DNA of 39,973 nt from CAZWMK01 sp964635065. GTDB lineage: Bacteria > Pseudomonadota > Alphaproteobacteria > Sphingomonadales > Sphingomonadaceae. The notes below the pieces were generated by a model. That model was given only the letters and a program-made list of their open reading frames with translations, was not told the origin of the DNA and searched no databases. Both the position numbers and the translations under genes were made by a program. Position 1 is the first letter of the stretch. Each line of letters opens with the position of its first letter. Shown here in pieces: positions 33,818 through 39,973 of the stretch. The stretch is from assembly GCA_964635065.1 (NCBI GenBank), contig CAZWMK010000010.1, positions 1 to 39,973 on the forward strand. The letters run 5' to 3'.

Positions 33818-34675
33818 TCAGGCTGCGGCGATTTTGGGCTGCGTCAGAAGCGACAGCACACGCGCCAGCGTATCGTGCATCTCACGACGATGAACGACCA
33901 TGTCGAGCATACCGTGGTCATAGAGATATTCGGCGCGCTGGAAGCCTTCCGGCAGTTTTTCGCGGATCGTATTCTCGATCACCCGCTGGCCTGCAAAACC
34001 GATCAGCGCCCCCGGTTCGGAGATCTGGACATCGCCGAGCATCGCATAAGACGCCGTAACACCGCCCGTCGTCGGATCGGTGAGGACGACGATATAAGGC
34101 AGGCCCGCTTCCCTCAGTTCAGCAATGCCGACCGTCGTTTTCGGCATCTGCATCAGGGACAGGATGCCCTCCTGCATGCGCGCACCACCGGCTGCGGTGA
34201 AAATCACGAACGGCGCCTTGGCCGCGATCGCAGCGCGCACGCCTGCCAGAAAGGCCGCGCCGACGCCAAGGCCCATCGATCCGCCCATGAAGGCGAAATT
34301 CTGGACCGCCACCACCGCTTCGGTGCCGCCAATCCGGCCCCTGGCAATCGCCATGGCTTCCGGTTCGCCGGTTGTACTGCGCGCAGCCTTAATGCGATCA
34401 GCATAGCGTTTGCTGTCACGAAATTTCAGAGGATCATCCGCGACGGCAGGCACGGGAATGCGGCTGTGCGCGCCATTGTCGAAAATCTGCGCGAACCGCT
34501 CGTCCGGGCCGATGCGCTCGTGATGGTCGCAGCGCGGACAGACGTGCAGATTCTCCGCAAACTCCTTGCGGAAAACCATCTGACCGCATTTGCGGCACTT
34601 GTGCCAGAGATTGTCGGGCGTCTCGCGCTTTTGCAAAAAACCGAGGCGGGGACGCAGTCGTTCAAGCCAGCTCAT
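33818..34675 (-). CDS. accD: Acetyl-CoA carboxylase carboxyltransferase subunit beta
   Basis: AccD is the zinc-bearing beta subunit of the carboxyltransferase that, with AccA, makes malonyl-CoA. The 285 residues start with a zinc ribbon, C27, C30, C46 and C49. The crotonase-fold carboxyltransferase domain follows, with GGARMQEGILSLMQMPKT and TTGGVTASYAMLGDVQISEPGALIGFAG. The start overlaps the trpA stop by four bases (ATGA). The trpFBA-accD-folC order is conserved in many Proteobacteria. AccA is not in the window. Confidence 0.97.
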   Translation of the reverse strand: MSWLERLRPRLGFLQKRETPDNLWHKCRKCGQMVFRKEFAENLHVCPRCDHHERIGPDERFAQIFDNGAHSRIPVPAVADDPLKFRDSKRYADRIKAARSTTGEPEAMAIARGRIGGTEAVVAVQNFAFMGGSMGLGVGAAFLAGVRAAIAAKAPFVIFTAAGGARMQEGILSLMQMPKTTVGIAELREAGLPYIVVLTDPTTGGVTASYAMLGDVQISEPGALIGFAGQRVIENTIREKLPEGFQRAEYLYDHGMLDMVVHRREMHDTLARVLSLLTQPKIAAA

Positions 34676-35502
34676 GCCGTCGTCTCCTGTCGGGCGTCGC
34701 GCACAGCCTGCGCCAACTGACCCACAAAATGCCCGACACGGGCGGAAATGTCATTGGCCTTGGCCGCAGCGGCATCCGCGATCAGCGTCACGATTGCCGA
34801 ACCGACGACCACACCATCGGCATGACGGGCGATTTCGGCGGCCTGTTCGGGCGTGCGGATGCCAAAGCCCACGGCAACGGGCAGCGCCGTCTTTGCCTTG
34901 ATGCGCTGGACTGCGGCAGCAATATCGGCATTCTGCGCCGTCTGCGTGCCGGTAATGCCCGCGACCGAGACATAATAGAGAAAACCGCTCGCGCCATCGA
35001 GCACGGCAGGCAGGCGCTGGTCATCGGTCGTCGGCGTTGCCAGACGAATGAAATGCAAGCCCGCGCCACGCAGGGCAGGCCCAAGGTCGGCATCCTCCTC
35101 GGGGGGCAGATCGACGACGATGCAGCCATCAACCCCCGCCGCCGCCGCATCCACAGCGAAGCGTTCCGGGCCGTAGGACAGGATCGGATTGGCATAGCCC
35201 ATCAGGACAACGGGCGTATGCGCATCACGCGTGCGGAAATCGCGAACCAGTGCGATGATGTCGCGCAGCTTCACATGGCCATCCAGCGCCCGGAGGTTGG
35301 CGGCCTGGATCGCCACGCCATCGGCCATCGGATCGGTAAACGGCACGCCGAGTTCGATGACGTCCGCACCATTGTCCGCAAGGGCTGTCATAATGCCGGC
35401 GGTCTCGCTTACCGAGGGGTCGCCTGCGGTAACGAAGGTGACGAGGGCGGCGCGGCCTTCACGCGCGCAATCGGCAAAACGGGCTTCGATGCGACCGGTC
35501 AC
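34672..35502 (-). CDS. trpA: Tryptophan synthase alpha subunit
   Basis: TrpA cleaves indole-3-glycerol phosphate to indole and glyceraldehyde 3-phosphate, passing indole through a tunnel to TrpB. From the GTG at 35502 the protein has 276 residues. E50 and D61, in VIELGVPFTDPMADG, match the catalytic Glu and Asp of E. coli TrpA (E49, D60). VGFGIRTPEQAAEIARHADGVVVGSAIV is the C-terminal phosphate-binding region. The open frame runs further upstream inside trpB, but GTG overlaps the trpB stop as GTGA and gives normal length. trpB is immediately upstream. Confidence 0.96.
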   Translation of the reverse strand: MTGRIEARFADCAREGRAALVTFVTAGDPSVSETAGIMTALADNGADVIELGVPFTDPMADGVAIQAANLRALDGHVKLRDIIALVRDFRTRDAHTPVVLMGYANPILSYGPERFAVDAAAAGVDGCIVVDLPPEEDADLGPALRGAGLHFIRLATPTTDDQRLPAVLDGASGFLYYVSVAGITGTQTAQNADIAAAVQRIKAKTALPVAVGFGIRTPEQAAEIARHADGVVVGSAIVTLIADAAAAKANDISARVGHFVGQLAQAVRDARQETTA

Positions 35503-36710
35503 AGCTTCACTCCCAACGCATCTGCCACGGTAAAGATATCCTTGTCGCCACGCCCGCTGACATTGACGACCATCAGCTGGTCGGGTCGCATGGTCCGGGC
35601 GACCTGTTCCGCGACATGCAGCGCATGGGCGCATTCCAGTGCGGGGATGATCCCTTCAAGGCGACAGATTTTCTGGAACGCCGCCAGTGCCTCGTCATCG
35701 GTGCAGGGCAGATATTGCACCCGGCCAATTTCGTGAAGATAGGCATGTTCGGGTCCGATGCCCGGATAATCCAGCCCGGCCGAAATCGAATGAGCTTCAA
35801 GGATCTGCCCGTCTTCGTCCTGCAACAGATAGGTCTTGTTGCCATGGAGCACGCCGGGGCGGCCACCGGCAAGGCTTGCGGCATGCTCGCCGCTCGACAG
35901 GCCATGGCCGGCGGCCTCAACGCCAATCATCGCGACATTGGCATCGTCAAGGAAGGGGTGGAACATGCCGATGGCATTCGATCCGCCCCCCACAGAGGCA
36001 ACGAGCATGTCAGGCAGGCGGCCTTCGGCTTCCATGATCTGTTCGCGGAGTTCAGTGCCGATCACGGACTGGAAGTCGCGCACAAGTTCGGGATAGGGAT
36101 GCGGTCCGGCTGCCGTGCCGATGATGTAGAAAGTGTCGTGCACATTGGCGACCCAGTCGCGCAGCGCATCGTTCATCGCATCCTTCAGCGTCATCGAACC
36201 GGATTCGACAGCGCGCACCTCGGCACCCAGCAGGCGCATGCGGAACACGTTCGGTTGCTGGCGCTCGATATCGCGCGCCCCCATGAAGATGGTGCACGGC
36301 AAGCCGAAACGGGCGGCGACAGTTGCCGTCGCCACGCCATGCTGGCCCGCACCGGTTTCGGCGATGATCCGCTTTTTGCCCATGCGGCGGGCCAGAAGGA
36401 TCTGGCCAATGCAGTTATTGATCTTGTGTGCGCCGGTATGGTTGAGTTCCTCGCGCTTGAAATAGATTTTCGCGCCACCGCAGGCTTCGGTGAAGCGTTC
36501 GGCGAAATAAAGCGGGCTGGGCCGGCCGACGAAATTCTTCATCAGGTCGTCAAACTCGGCTTGAAACGCCGGATCGGCCTTGGCCTCGTTATAGCAGCGT
36601 TCAAGATCGAGGATCAGCGGCATCAGCGTTTCGGCGACATAGCGCCCGCCAAACTGTCCGAAATGCCCACGTGTGTCGGGGCCTGCCCGCAAACTTGCCG
36701 TCGCTGTCAT
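35499..36710 (-). CDS. trpB: Tryptophan synthase beta subunit
   Basis: TrpB condenses indole with serine using pyridoxal phosphate. The 403 residues show the PLP lysine K96 in HTGAHKINNCIGQ, preceded by the typical GHFGQFGGRYVAETL start. They also have GAGQHGVATATVAARFGL and the phosphate loop VGGGSNAIGMF. The ATG at 36710 overlaps the trpF stop by four bases; an ATG seven codons earlier is less likely. It is coupled to trpA by a GTGA overlap. Confidence 0.98.
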   Translation of the reverse strand: MTATASLRAGPDTRGHFGQFGGRYVAETLMPLILDLERCYNEAKADPAFQAEFDDLMKNFVGRPSPLYFAERFTEACGGAKIYFKREELNHTGAHKINNCIGQILLARRMGKKRIIAETGAGQHGVATATVAARFGLPCTIFMGARDIERQQPNVFRMRLLGAEVRAVESGSMTLKDAMNDALRDWVANVHDTFYIIGTAAGPHPYPELVRDFQSVIGTELREQIMEAEGRLPDMLVASVGGGSNAIGMFHPFLDDANVAMIGVEAAGHGLSSGEHAASLAGGRPGVLHGNKTYLLQDEDGQILEAHSISAGLDYPGIGPEHAYLHEIGRVQYLPCTDDEALAAFQKICRLEGIIPALECAHALHVAEQVARTMRPDQLMVVNVSGRGDKDIFTVADALGVKL

Positions 36711-37345
36711 GACTCTCGTACCGCCTTGCAAAAATCCCTGATCTTATCGACCGACTTGACGCCGGGCGCGCTTTCAACGCCGCTCGACACATCGACCAGC
36801 GGCACACCGGTTACGGCGATGGCCTCGGCGACGCAGCCTGCGTCCAGCCCACCCGACAGCCCCCAGCGCCCACCAAAGCTGCGTCCTGCCAGAAGACGCC
36901 AGTCGAACCGCACGCCATTGCCGCCCGGAAGCTCCGATCCGTTAGGCGCTTTGGCGTCGAACAGCAAGAGATCGGCGTCCCCCCGCGACGCGACAGCGCG
37001 GTCGATATCCGCCGTGGTTGCCACCGATGTCGCCCGCCAGACGGCAACACCAAAACGGCGCCGCACATCGGACAGGCGCGCGGCATCCTCGTGGCCATGC
37101 AGTTGCACGACATCCAGCCGACCGGCCCGGATCGCGGCATCGAGCAAGCCATCATCGGGATCCACGAAAACGCCTACGCGCGCAACATGCCCCGGCACGC
37201 GCGCGGCCAGCCCCGCCACCGTCTCGAAACCGACATTGCGGGGGCTTTTCGGGAAAAACACGAAACCGACATGGCTGGCACCAGCCGCAATCGCGCAGTC
37301 GAGCGTTTCCGGTTCCGACAGGCCGCAGATCTTGATGGCCGTCAC
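36707..37345 (-). CDS. trpF: Phosphoribosylanthranilate isomerase
   Basis: TrpF isomerises phosphoribosylanthranilate to CdRP, step three of tryptophan synthesis. The 212 residues form a (beta/alpha)8 barrel with the catalytic Cys C7 in IKICGL and the catalytic Asp in LLFDAKAP. GGRWGLSGGLDAGCVAEAI is near the C-terminus. The start codon is GTG at 37345, overlapping the pyrF stop (GTGA). trpE, trpG, trpD and trpC are not in the window, so the tryptophan genes are split. Confidence 0.96.
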   Translation of the reverse strand: MTAIKICGLSEPETLDCAIAAGASHVGFVFFPKSPRNVGFETVAGLAARVPGHVARVGVFVDPDDGLLDAAIRAGRLDVVQLHGHEDAARLSDVRRRFGVAVWRATSVATTADIDRAVASRGDADLLLFDAKAPNGSELPGGNGVRFDWRLLAGRSFGGRWGLSGGLDAGCVAEAIAVTGVPLVDVSSGVESAPGVKSVDKIRDFCKAVRES

Positions 37346-38019
37346 GACAAATCAGCCGCGATCGCCGCCGCCGCCGCCGCCGGATCGGGCGCCCCCGTGA
37401 TCGGACGGCCGATCACCAGCACCGACGCACCGGCATCCAGCGCCTCGCGCGGGGTCATTACCCGCTTCTGGTCGCCCACCGCACTGCCAGAAGGCCGGAT
37501 ACCCGGCACGACGAACAGCCCATCCGCCCATGCGGCATGAAGCGCGCCCACCTCGTGCGCCGAACAGACAACGCCATCCAGACCCGCCGCGCGCGTCAAC
37601 GCAGCCAGCCGCGCCACCTGCCCGGCGGGCTGGTCGGCAACGCCACAGGCATGCAGATCACGCGCGTCAAGGCTGGTCAGGACGGTAACGGCAACCACAC
37701 TGGTTTCCGGACGCACGGCTGCGCGCGCGGCTTCCATCATCGCCCGGCCGCCGGCGGCATGAACATTGACGATAGCGAGATCAAGCGGGGCCAGCGCGCG
37801 CAACGCGCCCGCCACGGTATTCGGAATGTCGTGCAACTTGACATCGAGGAAGATCGGGCGACCTAGCCCGGCCATGGCCCGCACGCCTGCCGGGCCTTGC
37901 GCCATGAAAAACTCCAGCCCCAGCTTGAAGCCGCCGACATGGGGCGCAACGCTGCGGGCCAATGCCTGCGCACGGTCGAGATCGGGCGTGTCGAGCGCCA
38001 CATAAATCGGATTGGTCAT
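37342..38019 (-). CDS. pyrF: Orotidine 5'-phosphate decarboxylase
   Basis: PyrF makes UMP from OMP, the last step of de novo pyrimidine synthesis. The 225 residues hold the active-site D59-x-K61-x2-D64 in FLDVKLHDIPNT. The late segment VPGIRPSGSAVGDQKRVMTP binds the phosphate. Typical length. It lies three bases after lapA, and its stop overlaps the trpF GTG, so pyrimidine and tryptophan genes are coupled here. Confidence 0.97.
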   Translation of the reverse strand: MTNPIYVALDTPDLDRAQALARSVAPHVGGFKLGLEFFMAQGPAGVRAMAGLGRPIFLDVKLHDIPNTVAGALRALAPLDLAIVNVHAAGGRAMMEAARAAVRPETSVVAVTVLTSLDARDLHACGVADQPAGQVARLAALTRAAGLDGVVCSAHEVGALHAAWADGLFVVPGIRPSGSAVGDQKRVMTPREALDAGASVLVIGRPITGAPDPAAAAAAIAADLS

Positions 38020-38022
38020 GAT

Positions 38023-38355
38023 TCAGGCGTCCGGCTGGCTGACAGGAAGCGGCGGTGCGCTATCGACGACGGCGGGAACGGCTGCCGCACTCACAGCCGC
38101 CTTTTCCTGCCGCAGCGCGTCCAGGTCGCGCTCAAGCTGACGGATGCGGCGCTGACTACGAAAACGGGCAATGCCGCCCAGAATCCAGCCGGGCAGCGCT
38201 CCCAGCACCAGCATTGCCAGCATCAGGAGCGGCAGGCGGATATCCAGCACCAGATCATCCCACAGTCGCAGCGTCACACTGTCCCAGTTGCCAGCGGCAA
38301 ACAGAACCACAACAGCCACGATCAGGGCGTAAAGAAGATAAGCCATTATGCGCAT
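38023..38355 (-). CDS. lapA: LapA-domain (DUF1049) small membrane protein
   Basis: This 110-residue protein has two transmembrane segments: about residues 5-21 (YLLYALIVAVVVLFAAG) and 42-63 (LPLLMLAMLVLGALPGWILGGIA). A charged cytoplasmic tail with a coiled-coil-like RRIRQLERDLDALRQEK follows. The DUF1049/LapA family is linked in E. coli to LPS assembly (LapA/LapB). The ATG at 38355 is one start; the second ATG three codons later (38346) is equally possible and both lack a clear ribosome-binding site. The rpsA-ihfB-lapA-pyrF order resembles E. coli, but lapB is not seen here. Confidence 0.82.
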   Translation of the reverse strand: MRIMAYLLYALIVAVVVLFAAGNWDSVTLRLWDDLVLDIRLPLLMLAMLVLGALPGWILGGIARFRSQRRIRQLERDLDALRQEKAAVSAAAVPAVVDSAPPLPVSQPDA

Positions 38356-38442
38356 GATGGTTCAGCGATAGCCGAGCAGGCTGCCCTGCGCCAGCGCATT
38401 ATCGCCGCAGGCAGGACGCAGCCGGCGCCCGCAAGCACGGCC

Positions 38443-38724
38443 TCAGTCGTGCAGCAGCTTTTCGCGCAGTTCCTTGCCCGGCTTGAAATAGGGCACGCGT
38501 TTTGGCTCGACTTCGACGGCATCGCCCGTGCGCGGGTTACGGCCGGTGCGGGCATCGCGCGCGCGGGTGGAAAAAGCGCCAAACCCCCTCAATTCAACGC
38601 GCCGACCTTCCGCCAGAGCATCGATGATGGACTCGAACACCGTTGCAACAACCCGTTCGACCTCTTTTAGGCCAAGATGCGGATTCGCCTGCGCCACGGC
38701 AGAGACAAGTTCGGATCGGATCAT
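38443..38724 (-). CDS. ihfB: Integration host factor beta subunit
   Basis: IHF bends DNA at specific sites and helps organise the nucleoid. The 93 residues show the HU/IHF fold with IIDALAEGRRVELRGFGAFSTRAR, and the arm region RNPRTGDAVEVEPKRVPYFKPGK, whose proline at the tip intercalates into DNA. The beta-subunit call rests on MIRSELVSAVAQANPHL and on the position after rpsA. The ATG at 38724 has GAGG five or six bases before it; a GTG two codons upstream is less likely. A possible promoter lies in the 125 bases between it and the rpsA terminator. Confidence 0.93.
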   Translation of the reverse strand: MIRSELVSAVAQANPHLGLKEVERVVATVFESIIDALAEGRRVELRGFGAFSTRARDARTGRNPRTGDAVEVEPKRVPYFKPGKELREKLLHD

Positions 38725-38847
38725 GGACACCTCGCATCAATGAAGAGGGACACGCGATACGCATAGGAGTGATGCAGACAATCTACGCCATTTCCCCGGA
38801 AACACAAGAAGTTACAATGCCTTCTCTCAAATGTCCCCATAGAAAAA

Positions 38848-38872
38848 GGCCTGCCGGACATGCCGGCAGGCC
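38848..38872 (-). terminator. Rho-independent terminator of rpsA
   Basis: A perfect 10-base stem, GGCCTGCCGG and CCGGCAGGCC, with a 5-base loop lies 38 bases past the rpsA stop. On the minus strand it is followed by TTTTTCTA. It separates rpsA from ihfB. Confidence 0.88.
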
Positions 38873-38909
38873 CTTTCCCGTGTGACTGGATCAGCCTTTG
38901 ATCGCTGGA

Positions 38910-39973
38910 TCAGTCGCGGGTTTCGCGCGCCTTGTTGAGCGCGGCACCCAGGATGTCGCCCAGCGACGCGCCCGAATCGGACGAGCCATACTGCGCCACA
39001 GCCTGCTTTTCTTCCGCGATCTGCATCGCCTTGATCGAGAGCATCGGACGACGGCCCTTTTCAAAGCCGGTGACCATCGCATCGAGCTTCTGGCCGACCT
39101 GGAAGCGTTCCGGACGCTGTTCATCACGATCGCGCGAGAGGTCGGCGCGCTTGATGAACGCAGCGCCGCCATCTTCGCCAACCTGGACTTCAAGGCCGCC
39201 GTCAACGACGCCCATGACGGTGCAGGTGACAATCGCGCCCTTCTTCAGGTCACCGCCAGCCGCTGCGCCGCCAGCCGACACGGCAGCAGCACCACCGCCC
39301 TGCGCCTGATTCATGCCGAGGCTGATGCGTTCCTTTTCGACATCGACGTCAAGCACGACGGCCTTGACCATCTCGCCCTTGTGATGCTGCGCAAGGGCGG
39401 CTTCGCCCGTGACGCCCCAGGCGATGTCCGACATGTGAACCATGCCGTCGACTTCGCCGTCGAGACCGATGAACAGGCCGAATTCGGTCGCGTTCTTGAC
39501 TTCGCCCTCCACGGTCGAACCGACCGGGTGCTTTTCGGCGAAGGCTTCCCACGGATTCTGCTGGGCCTGCTTGAGGCCGAGCGAAATGCGGCGCTTTTCT
39601 TCGTCGACTTCGAGGACGACGACTTCGACTTCCTGGCTGGTCGAAACGATCTTGCCGGGGTGGACGTTCTTCTTGACCCAGCTCATTTCCGAGACGTGGA
39701 CCAGACCTTCGACACCAGCTTCGAGTTCGACGAACGCACCGTATTCGGTGATGTTCGTGACACGGCCCTTGAACTTGCCGCCGACCGGGTATTTGGCGAT
39801 CGCGCCTTCCCACGGATCCGACTCAAGCTGCTTCATGCCAAGGCTGATGCGCTGCGTGTCGCGGTTGATGCGGACGATCTGCACCTTCAGCGTGTCACCG
39901 ATGTTCAGCACTTCGCTCGGATGGCCGACGCGCTTGTAGCTCATGTCGGTGACATGGAGCAGGCCATCGATAC
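38910..39973 (-). CDS. rpsA: 30S ribosomal protein S1 (5' end outside window)
   Basis: S1 helps messenger RNA bind to the 30S subunit. The reading frame stays open to the window edge, so only the C-terminal ~354 residues are seen. They hold the end of S1 repeat 3 (IDGLLHVTDMSYKRVGHPSE), then repeats 4 and 5 with VEGLVHVSEMSW and VDGMVHMSDIAW, and repeat 6. Between repeats 5 and 6 is a Gly/Ala-rich linker (QGGGAAAVSAGGAAAGG) in place of the longer charged linker of E. coli. The C-terminus ends SLGDILGAALNKARETRD, an alphaproteobacterial type tail. A strong terminator follows, then ihfB. Confidence 0.96.
   Translation of the reverse strand, partial: IDGLLHVTDMSYKRVGHPSEVLNIGDTLKVQIVRINRDTQRISLGMKQLESDPWEGAIAKYPVGGKFKGRVTNITEYGAFVELEAGVEGLVHVSEMSWVKKNVHPGKIVSTSQEVEVVVLEVDEEKRRISLGLKQAQQNPWEAFAEKHPVGSTVEGEVKNATEFGLFIGLDGEVDGMVHMSDIAWGVTGEAALAQHHKGEMVKAVVLDVDVEKERISLGMNQAQGGGAAAVSAGGAAAGGDLKKGAIVTCTVMGVVDGGLEVQVGEDGGAAFIKRADLSRDRDEQRPERFQVGQKLDAMVTGFEKGRRPMLSIKAMQIAEEKQAVAQYGSSDSGASLGDILGAALNKARETRD

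Overview
This window is ordinary core chromosome of an alphaproteobacterium, most likely a sphingomonad (Sphingomonadales). The evidence is the high GC content, the alphaproteobacterial regulators (a Ros/MucR zinc-finger protein and a PraR-like XRE protein), the alphaproteobacterial Tim44-like protein (TimA), and a gene order that I recall as shared with other Alphaproteobacteria (secB / timA-mltA-smr / hslVU / hisBHAFE; lnt-corC-ybeY-phoH-miaB-plsC-fur). I see no mobile element, phage, CRISPR array, toxin-antitoxin pair or transferred island, and no rRNA or tRNA gene. About 49 protein genes are packed tightly, and no gene-free stretch exceeds 300 bases.

Layout. 1-2400: the end of ppdK, a DUF2244 membrane protein, dapB (minus) and a sirtuin deacylase. 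2391-10867 (minus): metK, an XRE regulator, then an RNA-maturation and envelope run transcribed in the order fur, plsC, miaB, phoH, ybeY, corC-like, lnt. 10976-19221 (minus): mucR, rimI, tsaB, a nitroreductase, a NifU-like protein, a universal stress protein, a DUF2333 protein, a DUF4136 lipoprotein, trpS, murJ and secB. 19460-22358 (plus): timA, mltA, an Smr-domain gene and an AhpD-like gene. 22377-24645 (minus): hslVU and a DUF486 membrane protein. 24720-29831 (plus): hisB-hisH-hisA-hisF-hisE, a HIT protein and an amino-acid permease. 29870-30859 (minus): an adenosine kinase-type sugar kinase. 30998-31360 (plus): a small lipoprotein. 31353-39973 (minus): rpsA, ihfB, lapA, pyrF, trpF, trpB, trpA, accD, folC and queG, many joined by 1-20 base overlaps of stop and start codons, so probably translationally coupled.

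How the genes work together. The his cluster holds the middle steps of histidine synthesis (HisE, HisA, HisH/HisF, HisB), while hisG, hisD and hisI must lie elsewhere. The pyrF-trpFBA-accD-folC run mixes pyrimidine, tryptophan, fatty-acid and folate synthesis, downstream of the S1/IHF genes. The lnt block couples lipoprotein maturation, phospholipid synthesis, ribosome quality control and tRNA modification. tsaB, miaB, trpS and queG add further tRNA biology.

I do not find a new biological system. The best leads are small and regulatory: paired GTAAC-N2-GTTAC-type dyads upstream of the XRE gene, an AT-rich palindrome before metK, an RpoH-like promoter before hslV, a GANTC site in the mucR promoter region, and a hairpin spanning the stop codon of the AhpD-like gene. 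One assembly gap (52 N) interrupts queG; its size is inconsistent with the reading frame and probably too large.
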